64,000 nucleotides of DNA, taken from assembly GCA_004380135.1 (NCBI GenBank), contig QXCR01000034.1, forward strand, positions 310,001 to 374,000, written 5' to 3'. Shown here in pieces: positions 8,999 to 20,730 of the stretch. How positions within the stretch are numbered: the stretch's first letter is position 1; the number at the start of each line of letters is the position of its first letter. The position numbers and the translations under genes are program-made. The notes under the pieces are model-generated. The model was given only the letters and a program-made list of their open reading frames with translations. It was not told the origin of the DNA and searched no databases. The stretch is from Stemphylium vesicarium. Its lineage: Eukaryota; Ascomycota; Dothideomycetes; Pleosporales; Pleosporaceae.

Positions 8999-11691
8999 AT
9001 GGCATCTGCGACGCCAGCTTCTACCGAACAAGCTCCTCCCAGACCTCTCTCCTTCGCCAAGGTAGGCCTTCCACGAGTAGAAAATCATCGATTGTTTGCT
9101 AACAATGCCAGGTCGCGGCTTCCGCAATGAAACCTCAGATGTCGAAAGATTCTGCCCCCAAAGCGAGACCGCCCGTTGCGACACCTAGGGTACCCGCTGC
9201 TGCTCAGAAGGCGCGCTCTACTCTTACAAACGGGGAAGCCCCGAAAGTGCTCATGGAGAAACCAGACAACAACGATGCGAGCAAGAGCGCTGAAAATGCC
9301 ACCTCGCAACCTGCGCCACAGATTGACATGGCCGCGTCTACGCCTGCACAGTCTGCCCATGTGAAGGCGGATGCTGTCGACAGACCTCAGTCTGCCGCCA
9401 TAGTCAAACTTTCGGCGACAGAGGACAGCAACACCCAACTGTCTTCATCCGATGGATCAGGAAAACCTCCCAGTATCGATGGAAAGAGTGTTGCCTCTAC
9501 GACTACGTTTGCACTGGACGAAAAGGAGTCGCTGCGACCAGATGATAGTGCAAGCCTAAGGGCGGTCGAAGAAGAGGACATCATCTCTCCCCCAGACTCA
9601 ATCATTGCAGATTCCCGACAAGGGTCTGATCATGGTGCCGCGCGCGCCTTCCGAGATCAGCTGCAGGAGATAGCTGTGATGAACCCGCAGCCTCATCGAG
9701 GAGTTCCCCCAGGAAGATTCCCGACTTTGCCCCATGGGCCGCAGACTTTGTACGATCCCAACCAGTCGCTGAACGTTGCAGGGCACATGTCTCAGCCCCT
9801 AGCCAACGGCATGTCTCCACATAATGGCGCGCCTAATATGCCTGCTATACCAGACGAGAAGCTACTCGAGGCATTGCGATCCCCGCGTGATCGTTTGTTT
9901 GTAGTCAAGATCGAACAGGACTTTATCGATTTCATCAAGGACTCTCGGTAGGTCTATCGTTACTGATACCAAGACTGCAAAAACTGACAGCATCTAGTGA
10001 AAGCGAGCTTTGTCTGCCGAACTGTAACACTTTCTACAGGATGCTCGCTCATCGTCTCGCGGACTACTATCTACTTGGACATGTGGTTGATACCACCATG
10101 ACCGGCGTAAAGATTACGCGCACACCATACTGTAGAATGTACGTATGCTTTGGAAGACTCGTTGCCAGTGTACTAATCGGTCTACAGTCCGCCGCCTGTT
10201 TCGCAGATGGTAGATCCCGCCAAGGGAACCAATACCCCACCCGTAGAGCTCCCTGCTCGCAAGATTATGCGTCGTGATGACGGTAAATCTGGGACTAATA
10301 CTGGAGCTAACTCGCAGAACGCGTCAAAGACAACCTCTGAAATGGGTGGCAGCGAGGGCAGTAACGATGGCGAAGCCAACAAGGACAAAACTGCTCTGTC
10401 ACGAGAAGAGCGTGAAGCGCGCTACCGCGAAGCTCGCCAGCGAATATTCGGTAGTGCAGAGAGCGAAGAGACTGACGGAGCTGAGGTCAACGGGTCAGCA
10501 GAAGACAAGGAGAAAGGGAAAGATGTTTCAAGATCAAGCTCTGCTGCTGGAAAGAAGAAGGCCAAGAAGCAGCGTAATTATGATGACGACGACTTCCAGG
10601 CTCGATCTCGATTCAACGTGTACTACCCACAGCAGTACCCCGTCGCTACCTACGCTGGAGACAACGCTGTCTACTACAACGGCTTCCCAGGACCTACGCC
10701 AAACGCCCCGTTTGCGGCTATGAACCCCGGAGCTTCTCCTCCAACTACGTACAGCAACCCGTACCCTGGCGTGATGACGCCAGATGCGCAGTCGCAGTAT
10801 GCATGGAACGGACAGCAGTACCAGCCTCCTAACGGGTCAATGATGATGTACCCCGGTTATGGACAAACACAGAACGGTTATGACTTGTCGGCAGACTTCC
10901 AGCGGGGTATGTCGTCGTTTCAAAATGCCGGTTTGCCGTCTCAGGTCACGCCAAAGATGGCCAACCCCCAGATGGCATCCTACCAGGAGCCGTATCAGCA
11001 ACCTCAACACATGCCCATGAATCAGGGATGGTCGCAGGCCAACCAGCAGTCGCCGTACCAGATGCCACAGAGCACGTATAGCGCTCAGAACGGGCCAGGT
11101 AACCGTCCCATGTCTGCACCTCACCAAGGCCCTATGCCTGCCTACCCCTACGGCCAATTTCCCCCGAACGGATACAATGGCAAGCCAAACCGCAATCAGC
11201 ACCCCATTCCGGGAAGCTACAACCGTGGCCAATTTAATCCGCAAACCCAAGCTTTTGTACCTGGTGGGCGTAACATGCCCTTCGGGATGCAGCCAAACAT
11301 GATGCAAGGACAGCCACAGATGAATGGCTACAGTGGATACCAGATGTCTGCGCAGACTTCTATGCCTGCCCAGATGCCTAGGGTTAGCCCTTCCGCTAAT
11401 TCGACGCCGTCTTTCGGATCACCTCAAAGTATGCAGGGCAATACTCCTGCTCCATCAATGAACCGGATCGCATCTCAATCAGGTGATCCGGGGTCGTCGC
11501 AAAGCAGTATCGCCAAGTACGGCACGCCTTCCCATCTACCTCCAAAGCCTCCCGCCCCCGCCCCCGCCCCACCATTCGCTCTACCGTCGATGACGCGAGT
11601 GCCGTCTTCCGGGCTCGGCAACAACGCTCCTAACATGCCTGTTCGAGGCGCGTCCGGCTCTTTCAATAACAATAACACCAACTCTAATTAA
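8999..11691 (+). CDS. R3H-SUZ domain RNA-binding protein
   Basis: Four exons (8999-9061, 9112-9947, 9998-10138, 10188-11691; introns 49-50 nt) give 847 residues. The R3H domain spans about residues 275-345, with the signature ESELCLPNCNTFYRMLAHRLADYY split between exons 2-3; the RxxxH spacing appears as RMLAH. It is followed by a SUZ domain (about 350-430) with PARKIMRRD and the closing EEREARYREARQRIF. This pair is diagnostic of the R3HDM/ARPP21/Encore group, which binds single-stranded RNA in the cytoplasm. The N-terminal 270 residues are Ala/Ser/Pro-rich and disordered. The C-terminal 400 residues are a Gln/Asn/Pro/Met/Tyr-rich prion-like region with repeated QMPxY and NGYNG-type motifs, suggesting recruitment to RNP granules. 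Yeast Rbs1 is a distant relative. Confidence 0.92.
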
Positions 11692-12443
11692 CGTTTCATG
11701 AAATGACCATTAGCATTGCGACGGTGCTACTATCCTACCTTTTGCATCTTTTACTCGGCTATGGAGGGTATGGTAGGACTCGGAAAGGGATATGGGGCGT
11801 TTGTCTAAAGTCTTTCCTTTGCCCTCTTTCTCTCATTTGCAGCTGCATGTCAAGGGTCGTCGGCGTTTTCTACTGACTGTCGGGGATACTGGTAAAAGCC
11901 GTTCTTTGATTGAGACAACGACGGTGGGGTCGTCGATAATCTATGTAGTTTATATAAAAATTGAAACAGGTTTCTGAATGCCGCATGCTTAGCTCAATGT
12001 GTGTGTGAGATGTTGTGCAATATCGCAAAGTGTTTGTAGCAGCCTGTTTCTTAGGGAACGACGTAATCATATATCTAATCGCATATACTGCAAAGACTCT
12101 GCTTTTAGCAACAACAGCAGTAGCAGCAGTGGTTCTCGTTGGCACTACTTCACGTAGGTGGAAGATGGACGATTGAAAGCTAGACCCAAGTCTAGGTCCA
12201 AGTCTGAGTCTAGACTCGTCGTACCACACCAACCATGCCTTCACGCTACCAAATTACAGACCAACGCTACATTTGTGCCTGCATAAGAACCCTCTGCCTA
12301 GTAACCCGAAACGTCCGTTTCCCACCTCTCGACCAAACTTTTGACCAAACCCGCTCTAGCCCCGTTTTTCTATCGCGTGCACGTGAGGGTTATTTTTACA
12401 CTGCTGATGTGTGCCAAGATCTAGACACACAAGGTGCATATTT

Positions 12444-12492
12444 TGATGTCGATGTGGAGGTTAATGTGGATGTCGGTGTCGGTGTCGGTGTG
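12444..12492 (+). repeat. imperfect GATGTN/GGTGTC hexamer tandem repeat
   Basis: About eight imperfect 6-nt units (GATGTC, GATGTG, GAGGTT, AATGTG, GATGTC, then GGTGTC copies). Translated, it gives an alternating Asp/Val then Gly/Val string. It is a simple microsatellite between genes. Confidence 0.75.
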
Positions 12493-13378
12493 AGTTATAT
12501 GCATGGCCGCGTACACACCCTCATTATCGCAAAGCAAGCACGTTCGTACATAGCGTTGGCGCCGAATGAGGAGAGAGGTTGAGGACGTGCAGTGGGTGTG
12601 CGTAAGGGTGGTAGATCGCAATTTTGCGTTCGCAGATTTGGAAAAAGCGATGGCGCCGAGGGGATGGGAAAAGGAAGGGATAGCAGAACAAACAAAGACA
12701 GGGTGTGGATGCTGCGAAGATGGCCTTTGGTTAGTATTTGCAGATGTATAGGTGTGGGGATACTATTGCTGTGCACTCCTACTCATTCGCATAGTGGAAG
12801 ATATAGGGCCTACTAGGATTCTTTGATGATTTTTTAGATTTTATTTCATTCTCGCTTCTATACCGCTGAGTACTACAGCTATTCTGTTCGTCTTCTTTCT
12901 CTTCCTCCCCTCTCCCCGCATGATATCCGAATAATAGCCCACCAGTAAGATAAAATAAGATAAGAAAAGGTTGTGTGCCTAAGATGAAAAGGCGTGAATG
13001 TGATGTAATGCAGGAGCAAATGAAAGTGAAAAAACAGCAAGAGGTAGCGAAGGACTTGTACAACATCTGTGTGAGGTTGACGGTGAAAGGGGAGGTGATG
13101 GTGTGAGAGAAAAGCGTGATTATTACAAGAGCCTATATTGTTCGCGTAAAGCCGTCAAAAAGAGTCTCTTTCGAATAAGTTTCCAAGCAATGATTGCAAA
13201 GAAAGGTTGTTAGTGTGAGGAAAAAAAGTGGAAAGCAGTCGCTTGTGACCAGCAAAGAAAAAAGTCGCAAAATCTTGTAAAGAGATTGACTCTGAACATG
13301 ATTGGTGGCATGCTGCGCTGGGTTCCAAACTTCAAGAACGCTCTTGCTTTTGTTTTGCTCAACATATAAATGTGTGAG

Positions 13379-13395
13379 CCTCGCCTCGCCTCGCC
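13379..13395 (+). repeat. (CCTCG)3 short tandem repeat
   Basis: Three perfect CCTCG units plus two bases, in the 3' flank of the mucin-like gene. Confidence 0.8.
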
Positions 13396-13755
13396 GGACA
13401 TTCTCTCAACCCTGCAATCCAACATGCAGGGTCAACCGGTTTTGTACCACCTCGCTGTACCGGTGAACACATCTCCGTCTCTTCCGAAAGACCCCCGTCG
13501 TTTAGAGTGGGGCAGGCGGGCTTGGATGCCGACGCCCATTCTGGTGCTTCGCATGCACATACATGCAGCACCAAAAAACAAAAACAGCGAAAGAAAAGAT
13601 CGAAATGCAATGCGAGACCGAATTGATGAACCGCCCAAGTAACGCCGCTGTATGGATATAAGTCGACTGATGTGAAGGAAGTCGATGGAAGGATAGATGG
13701 CGCAATATACAAGGTAGCGATGTCTGAAAAAGAGAGTAGTTGTCAAACTAGAAGT

Positions 13756-15369
13756 TTAAAAGTTTTGAGCAATGCCAGAGTTCCCTTGGTGAGGGAAAAC
13801 ACTTGGGTTCTCGATCCTTGTGTTCCGCCTCGCAGACACATCTCTTATTATCGGCTGTTGGTTGCCGCCATAAGGATCGTTACCGCCATATGGTCCGTTC
13901 TGGTAGTACTCTTGGTTGGTGTAATAGTCCTGTTGGGGACCACCAGCCATGCCGCCATAATCACCCGAGCCGTCGGAATGGTTGGCAGCAGAGTAGGACG
14001 AAGAGGCATTAGAGGGTCCGCGGTGGACACCAGCTTGGTTGTTGGCAGAATTGGGGGCTGCAGCACCGTTGACAACGCCAAGGGCGCCAATGCCATCAGA
14101 ATCCATGGTCTCGCGACGTCCGTCAACCAAGGGGTCGTTGGAATGGGCGTCGGAGTAGGCTCCATGCGTTGGTGAGTTGGGGCTTGCGTATCCGCCAGGG
14201 TTGCTGTTGCTGTCCGAGTAGGTCATGCCAGAGGTGAGGGTGGTCGACATCTTGCGGTTGGAGCTTGTGGTAGTGTTACCCCATCCTCGGTAACCGCTCT
14301 CATCTTCAGCCATAGCCAAGCCGCCGACAGCAGGGAGTGTTGGGTCGTGGTTCGGGTTGAAGCCATATTCTTCCACCTCTTTCCTACGCTCATCCTCGGC
14401 GCTCTTGCGCTGCTTGCGTTTCCGCCAGAAGAAGATACCACCGAGTAGCAATAGAGCGACGACAACGACAGGAATCACGACAGCAATGGCGGTCTTGCCG
14501 CCAGTACTAAGGCCACCGCTATTTTCCTTTGCTGCGTTTTGTAGCTCAGTCGAGTCGGTGTTGGACGGATCGGCAGCACCGGTGCCTGTTGAACCATCTG
14601 TCGCTGTAGGCACGGCATTGCCCCCAGTTTCTCGCAAGGTTGAAGTGATGGTGATGATGACTTGGGTAGATTGGCCGTCGGCAGCTGTGGTTGCGACGGT
14701 TGACGTCTGCACGAATGTCGTAGATTGGGGAGCCGAGGACGCGGTTACGACACTTGTGGTATCCTGTGCGGTAGTCTGTGGTGGCGGCGCATTCTCAGAA
14801 GTTTGCGATGTGGGTGCAGCAGAAGACTCTGGTGGCGGCGGCGCGCTTGATGTTGGAGGTGGAGCAGCAGCCGATGTTGTCTCGGCTGGTGGTTGAGTTT
14901 GGGACGTCGCTGGTGGTGGTTGCGACGATGCTGGAGGAGGCGCTGATGTCGCGGGCTGCGTCGTGGTCGTAGACTCGGGCTCTGGTGTATTGGCGGGTGT
15001 GCTCGCGGGTGGAGCAGAAGAAGGAGCCGCGGCTGAAGGCGTGTTAGAAGCCTGTGGGGTGTCTGACGGACTCTCTGCAGGCGGATTGGAAGAAGGAGCA
15101 GGAGCAGAAGCCTCTGTACTAGGCTGTGGTGCTGCGGAAGGTGTTACAGACGGCGAAGCAGGCCCAGAAGGAGCAGTGGAGGCAGGAGGAGCGGAGGAAG
15201 GAGCAGATTCATCATCTGAGGGAGCAGGAGAAGAGGCAGGGTCTGAGGCAGGAGCGGAAGAAGGAGCGACATCTGAACTCGACGCGACAATAGAGGGAGA
15301 CAACGTACTCGCAGCCGGATTGCTCGACATGTTGACGACGACAATTGCACAGCCAAAGAGGCCTTGCAC
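13756..15369 (-). CDS. Ser/Thr/Pro-rich single-pass membrane protein (Mid2/Wsc-like cell-surface sensor type)
   Basis: An intronless frame of 537 codons; a second in-frame ATG at 15330 would remove 13 residues. The first 280 residues are almost entirely Ser, Thr, Pro and Ala (repeated SSAPPAS, PPPxSS, TSSAPPP), a dense target for O-mannosylation. A single transmembrane helix follows (about residues 294-317, IAVVIPVVVVALLLLGGIFFW), flanked by a basic stop-transfer RKRKQRK. The 200-residue cytoplasmic tail has Ser/Gly/Asn/Tyr-rich stretches with NDPYGGN and PYGGNDPY modules. This is the layout of fungal wall sensors such as Mid2/Mtl1, but no WSC or cysteine domain is present and the N-terminal hydrophobic stretch (GLFGCAIVVV) is short for a signal peptide. 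Cell-wall stress sensing is a reasonable inference, not shown. The codon repeats make the gene prone to length variation. Confidence 0.85.
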   Translation of the reverse strand: MQGLFGCAIVVVNMSSNPAASTLSPSIVASSSDVAPSSAPASDPASSPAPSDDESAPSSAPPASTAPSGPASPSVTPSAAPQPSTEASAPAPSSNPPAESPSDTPQASNTPSAAAPSSAPPASTPANTPEPESTTTTQPATSAPPPASSQPPPATSQTQPPAETTSAAAPPPTSSAPPPPESSAAPTSQTSENAPPPQTTAQDTTSVVTASSAPQSTTFVQTSTVATTAADGQSTQVIITITSTLRETGGNAVPTATDGSTGTGAADPSNTDSTELQNAAKENSGGLSTGGKTAIAVVIPVVVVALLLLGGIFFWRKRKQRKSAEDERRKEVEEYGFNPNHDPTLPAVGGLAMAEDESGYRGWGNTTTSSNRKMSTTLTSGMTYSDSNSNPGGYASPNSPTHGAYSDAHSNDPLVDGRRETMDSDGIGALGVVNGAAAPNSANNQAGVHRGPSNASSSYSAANHSDGSGDYGGMAGGPQQDYYTNQEYYQNGPYGGNDPYGGNQQPIIRDVSARRNTRIENPSVFPHQGNSGIAQNF

Positions 15370-16877
15370 ACAATCAAAGGAGCGGCTTGGGCGTGGAAGC
15401 GAGCAAGGGACGGAGAATTGACGGCGCCGAGCAGGGTGGAGAGCAGTAGGAGGAGGAGCAGGAACAGGTTATCGAGGTGAGAAAGTTAGTGTCGCGCAAT
15501 GCGAGTAGCAGAGCCGTGGTACCGCTGAATAGCGACGAGGAGTGGGCGTCGATCTGCTTGTGTCTCCGCCCGTGGGTCCGCAGTGATGATGTATGGACGG
15601 CGCTCCTTGGAATGCTGAGTGGGCGAAGGGAGGTTGTGCAGGAGTCAAGAGTGGATCCTGCACGGGAGAGGATGGGCGATCCCAGTCAGGCCAAGCAGCG
15701 GTTGATTGAGCGCGCTGCCGAACCGAAGACCCTGCCCAACAACAATGTGCAGCGCGCGCTTGCGATAGTGCCGCCGACAAAGGCGTGGACTGAGTAATCC
15801 CGCTGGCAGGGGGAATGAATGGGATTCGAAGGCGGGCAATGGGCGCTGAAACAACAAGACACGTCGCTCGTCGCAGGGTTTGCAACTCTCTCTCTCACTC
15901 TCTCTCTGGGCCCCTCGTGTGTATCGACTGGCTTGGAGCTTCAGACGGAAAGCCGGAGGCTAATGCACCCAATGCTGACTAGCTGTAGCCCCAAAGAGGG
16001 AGGCCGCAAGCACCATGGCGCCCAGCTAGCGACTGATGCGGCATGTGCGTGGCTGTGTGCGTCTGAGATCTGTCTTTGCCCACACCAGCCTACATCCCCT
16101 TGGGAAATGTTGCGGTGCTGTGCTCTGCTGCTGTCCGTGACATGCGCACAAAGCCTCTGCGTTGCACCCGTCCACGATAACGCAGGGTCGCGCATGCCTG
16201 CGCGCGCCATATTGCATCAAGCCCTTCTGCCCCGTCGGTCGTATTCTGCCCGTCGCTTGGAACTATCCCGGTCCAAATAACATCATATGCTCGCATTTTT
16301 TTACGAGCTGCCTGTTCTTTTCCGCCCGTGCACCTGTCATTGGCTCCATGGCCACTCTATATTAAGCTGGCCGAAGCTGAGTTCCCTCGGCACGTTGCAG
16401 CACCGTCTGGCGCCCACGCTGAACAGCACATCGTGGCGTTGCCATTGCATCTGCTAACTGTTATCTTAAGACGGCAAAACCGTACCACTCTTCCACTAGA
16501 TAGCCCACCCTTTCTCAGCCGTGCTCGTATCCTTTCACCGTCACCTTTCTAGCGCAGACCCTCCTGCAGTCTCAATCCTGCTCATACATCATAACCGTGT
16601 CCCGTTTCGTGCAGCAGTTCGCCTCAGTTCTCGCGCGCACGCATCGTGCACATGGAATCCTACCAACCTCCATGCTCTCCTCATACTCCATCGCACGCTT
16701 AAAATGCTTAGTATACGCATGTTTGGCCCGCTCTACCGCTAGCACTGCACCAATTTATTAATCGTTAGATTGCAGCAAAGCCACATTTCGCTTTTCTCCC
16801 TTTGTTTTGAGAACGGAACGCTAGAGGCTGATTAACTAGCCTACCAAACCTACAGTAACCAAAACGAACCCCATAGC
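15370..16877. other. 1.5-kb intergenic region, no gene seen
   Basis: 5' flank of the mucin-like gene and 3' flank of the 5-alpha-reductase gene. It contains a CT-rich microsatellite at 15886-15907. Several overlapping open frames on both strands have no recognisable domain or splice support. Confidence 0.5.
15886..15907 (+). repeat. CT-rich dinucleotide repeat
   Basis: A run of CT units interrupted once by CA, upstream of the mucin-like gene. A simple repeat. Confidence 0.75.
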
Positions 16878-17925
16878 TCAGATCACGCCCGGGATCACCG
16901 CCTTACGGCCCTGTAGCTTTTCCTTTCCAAACTTTTTCTCGTACCATCTCTTGCCCTGCAACGCTCGTGGAAGCATGGTAGAGATCTCGTTGAATAAAAA
17001 CGAGCGTGCAGGGTGACACTGCCAACCGCCAATCATCCACCACCCAGCCCATTCAATCCATTCGCAGAAGTAATGCGCATGCAACGCGTATTTGAACAGA
17101 CCGTTCTTTGGGATCATGTAGATCTTGTCCACACTCTCTACCGGCTTGCCTTGCTCTTTCGCCTCTTTGCGCTGCTTGCGGTCTGCGGATCGCCTGATTT
17201 CACGTAGGTCGTCGTCATGAAACATGTTGGCCATGAGTCCCCAACACCAGATTACGAGCCCAACAAACATCCATTCAGAGCGTGCACCCCATTCATACGG
17301 TGATGTCGGTCCATAGCCTGCAAGGTATCCGCCGATGGAAATGGCGTTAAACATTTGGAACCCAAACGCCATCAACCACACAAGTGGGCCCATCGGCGAC
17401 ATGCTCGGGTTGAGGAAGAGGGGCGCGAGGACTGCGCGATAGAGGTAGTGAATGACCTTCACATGTGATTAGACATCATCCCGTGCAGAAGACAGCTGCG
17501 CGAGACTTACAAAGCACCCCGCCATGGTCCAATTACCCCATGGCAATTCGTCAATGCCCAATTCCCTCGGCAGCGTGAACATGATGTACAGCAGGGTTAC
17601 AAAACCCACCGACTCCATGGTCGCCCATCCTACCTTGCCATTGATGTTGAACCGCGACTCAGTCGACGTCTTGCCTTGTGGATACCACTCTGTAACCCAT
17701 TGCACCGCGGTGACCTAGCAATTCGCATGGAAATGTTAGCGACGAGCGCACACAGGCCGGAGGAGCCACAACCAAGACAAGCCCAGTCTTGTCATTGCGG
17801 GGAGCGTGTTACAACCGTATCGGGAGGAGGGGTGGGCGCCTTACAAGAGGAAAGAACTGCCAGATCCAGCAGATAAGCTCCCAGTTTTCACGCGACGGCG
17901 GCAACCAACTCTGCACAATTGCCAT
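16878..17925 (-). CDS. steroid 5-alpha-reductase family membrane enzyme (3-oxo-5-alpha-steroid 4-dehydrogenase)
   Basis: Exons 17925-17845, 17714-17511 and 17456-16878 give 287 residues. Intron 1 is 130 nt, longer than its neighbours, and ends in a clear CTAAC branch site followed by TTGCTAG; removing it joins FFPL to VTAVQW. Five or six membrane segments are visible. The C-terminal domain has the SRD5A signature: LPRELGIDELPWGN, the conserved FxxxNxxxxGxYL block (FNAISIGGYLAGYG), then HAHYFCEWIEWAGW and the closing basic WYEKKFGKEK. The family reduces a C=C next to a keto or enoyl group with NADPH in the ER membrane (steroids, polyprenals, or very-long-chain enoyl-CoA in the TER branch). The length and motifs fit the SRD5A1/2 branch better than Tsc13. 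The natural fungal substrate is unknown. Confidence 0.92.
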
Positions 17926-18281
17926 TCTGCTGTATTACTTCGGAAATGCGAATTCGCGCAAGATGAAGTTGAAAAGGCGCACAAGCAGTCGTAGATGGGT
18001 AGCTCCTGGCTTGAACATGCCACCGGCGCGATCTGGTCCCAAACAATGATGTCAGTATCAACAGTGCACATCCGCGCCAAGCCGAAGCGTGCTTTCCCAT
18101 GCGTGATGTCTAGGGCAAAAATTCTCCTTCACCTCGCTTCGGTCCGGATTGAACACACGACTAATACACGTCGCGTTCTATGACCGCGTTCCCCAGTCGT
18201 GGATAATGCTGGTGCGAGCTGTGCGAGTGTCAATAATGAGATTATATTGTGCTTAGTTGCTCTTTCTTGTATCAAACACCC
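17926..18281. other. intergenic, promoter side of the reductase gene
   Basis: 356 bp between the 5' end of the 5-alpha-reductase gene and the tRNA. No other feature is seen. Confidence 0.5.
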
Positions 18282-18367
18282 GTCTCCTTAGCTCAATTGG
18301 GAGAGCGCCAGACTGAAGTCTCAGTCACTAAATCTGGAGGTATCGTGTTCGATCCACGAAGGGGACA
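18282..18367 (+). tRNA. tRNA-Phe (GAA) with 13-nt intron
   Basis: The cloverleaf can be folded by eye. Acceptor strands GTCTCCT and AGGGGAC pair over 7 bp, including one G-T. The D arm contains AGCTCAATTGGGAGAGC. The anticodon stem CCAGA/TCTGG encloses loop CTGAAGA with anticodon GAA at 18315-18317. A 13-nt intron (18319-18331) sits one base 3' of the anticodon, the standard eukaryotic position. The T arm is TCGTG-TTCGATC-CACGA, with the B box at about 18347-18355. The discriminator base is A at 18367; CCA is not encoded. A T5 run at 18404-18408 is a likely Pol III terminator. Confidence 0.97.
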
Positions 18368-18847
18368 ACGTGCTTGAGCTTGCTCAGGGTCTTTCGAACT
18401 ATCTTTTTGGCTTTTGCGCCATCATCGCGAATGAACACATTCTGGTGCGGGCTTATGTAGCAAAGTGTCTTTTTGCTTGGTGTTGATGTGCTCTGGCTTT
18501 CCAGCGTGGAATTGGAATACCAATTACTAGAGAACAACGGCAGCCCATAGATGCATGTCAACTCGTCAGTGTTGATGATATTGGCAGCCAGTCTTTTGAC
18601 GCTGTATGTAGTTCATGGCAGCATTCCGCATTGTGAGGAAGATGTCGTATCCAGAATCTTAGTCACGCCGGCGTGTTGGCAAATTATTGCTTTCCCAATT
18701 AACAATCTTCAATGCAGGTTGACCACAATCCCAGGTGAGAAGAACATAATAGAACTTGATATAGTATAGGGTGATAGTGCTACTAAAAACGATGCTCGCT
18801 AAACGTCAAAGAAATACTAAAATGCTCGAAACACTTCAAGGCGCAAT
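18368..18847. other. intergenic between tRNA-Phe and transporter
   Basis: 480 bp. It holds the T5 run at 18404-18408 (probable Pol III termination of the tRNA) and the 3' flank of the transporter. No gene is seen. Confidence 0.5.
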
Positions 18848-20730
18848 CTACTCCTGCCTCGCACCACTAGCCTGCATATCAGCGTCAGTAACGGGCACGC
18901 TCTCCCTCCTGAGCTGCTCCGGCGCTCTCGCTTCATTGCCCTTCTTGATACCCCTCGCGCCCGGTGTCAAATACGTGTTGTCCAGCGCTGGCAAGTCCTC
19001 ACCAGGAGTGGGCGACCAGTGCTTGCTCTTCCATGGTGTGACCTGGAGGATGTACATGGTATCGATTTCCTCGAGGGTTCGGCCGTGAGATTCGCAGACG
19101 AAGAAGTAGACAACGACTGCACCCGTGAAACAACAGGCAGCAAAGACGTAACCGTATCTGTAGTCGATGGCTGAGGTGATGTAAGGTGTGAAAAAAGAGA
19201 TGAGGAAGTTCCAGGTCCAGTTACTAGCTGTCGCAATAGCCATGCACTTGGCACGGTATCTCGAAGGGTAGATTTCTCCCACCACGGCCCAGATGATTGG
19301 TCCCCAGGTCATAGCATACCCGGCGATAAAGAGACAGGCGAAAGTTATCATGGCGTATCCGACGCTCTGACTGGAAGTCCCGTCGTCATTTTCAAGGGCA
19401 AAGTGGCCGAGCGAGGCGAATACGAGGAAGCACATGAACATCCATAGTGCTCCGACGATGAGGGAGGGTCGACGTCCGAATCTCTCTACAACGTAGAGAC
19501 CAGGGAATGTCATGCCAAAGTTGACGCCTCCCAAGATCATCGAGGTGACGAAGGAGTTTGAGATACCGACCGAGTTGAAAATGGTCGTTCCGTAGTAGAA
19601 GTAGTAGTTGGCACCCGTGAGTTGTTGCAGGGCTTGCAATGCAACACCGAGTATAACACGGTATGCCATGCGAGGGCCAGTGAAGATCTCATACCACGGG
19701 TGGTGCTCACCGCCCGCATTTTCAGCCTCAAACTTCTTCTGGATCTCCTGGATTTCGCGCTGGACTTCAGGGTGGTCTTCCGAGACACCGTATGTGAGGG
19801 CGATTGTGTGTGTGGCACTGTCAATCTTGCCCTTGCGGTATTCCCAGCGTGGAGATTCTTGCATGAAGATGATACCGACCATCATGATTGCCGACCAGAT
19901 GAAGCCGATGCCCATGGGAAGCTTCCATGCAAACGAGCTGCGACGGTCCTCAGTTCCGAAATTGATGCAGTAAGCTGTGAAAATGCCAAGAGTGATGAAG
20001 AGCTGGTAGCATGACACCAAGGCACCTCGGACGTAACGGGGTGCGGTCTCAGACTCTAAATGGGGGGGTACGTAATCAGTATATATCTCACATGCAGTTC
20101 GTACTGGGACACTTACGGTACATGGGCGTGAGAACGGAGAGCGCACCAACACCCAGACCAGCAACCCATCGACCGAGCGAAATCTGGTACCATGTAGTTG
20201 ATGTGGTGATCTGAACGATGACCCCAACGCAGAAAATAATGTTCCAGAAGACGATGGAGTATTTTCGACCGAATTTATCTGCGATGGGGGCGGCAATGAG
20301 AGCACCCATCAGGGTACCGATAGACAACTACAGAATTTGTTAGGTCAAAATATAGAAGTCAAGGATGGTGACTTACCAGCGCGACAATCAAGCCAGACTT
20401 CCAGTTACTGAACTTCAGATCGCCAGTTTGTGGGTCAGTCTTGTCGGCAAACTTCTCGAGGAAATCCGGCATCTCCAAGAAACCAGAGATTTGACCAGTG
20501 TCATAACCGAAGATGAACTACGGGACTGTTAGTTGAGTACATTGGTAGGCTCCTGCAATACTTACACCACCCATTGAGACAATAATCGCCATAGCGATGA
20601 TACGCATCCTGAAAATCTCCTTCATGCCACCCTTGAGCATCTGTGGCTTCTTCTCAGGATCCTGGTCAATCATCGTAGAAGAGGCAGGCGAAGCATGGTC
20701 ATGCCCGCGGAAACGGTCGAGTATCGCCAT
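18848..20730 (-). CDS. MFS sugar (hexose) transporter
   Basis: Four exons (20730-20566, 20517-20377, 20327-20117, 20055-18848; introns of 48, 49 and 61 nt) give 574 residues, the usual size of fungal hexose transporters. Twelve membrane helices are expected. Family marks include FIFGYDTGQISGF in helix 1, ADKFGRKYS after helix 2, GRWVAGLGVGALSVLTPMYQSE at the helix 4-5 region (restored across intron 3), QESPRW after helix 6, QQLTGANYYFYYGTTIF in helix 7, VERFGRRP and the terminal ESHGRTLEEID. It belongs to the Sugar_tr family, nearest to fungal high-affinity glucose transporters and sensors; transport of glucose or related hexoses across the plasma membrane is inferred. The C-tail (about 55 residues) is too short for an Rgt2/Snf3-type sensor tail. 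Several CreA-type motifs lie just upstream. Confidence 0.95.

Larger units (their letters stand above)
11692..13755. other. 2.1-kb convergent intergenic region, no gene seen
   Basis: The region lies between the 3' ends of the R3H gene and the mucin-like gene, so long 3' untranslated regions are expected. It contains a hexamer repeat (12444-12492), short CAG/AGC tracts near 12110-12130 and a CCTCG repeat at 13379-13395. Short open frames here have biased or repetitive composition and no recognisable domain. Confidence 0.5.

Noticed and set aside
12235..12582. 115-codon plus-strand open frame
   Set aside because: Half of it is the GATGTN hexamer repeat read as Asp/Val and Gly/Val; no splice or promoter support.
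13672..15421. Plus-strand open frames of 152-179 codons opposite the mucin-like gene
   Set aside because: They are shadows of the Ser/Thr/Pro-repeat coding strand (Gly/Ala/Val-rich in reverse).
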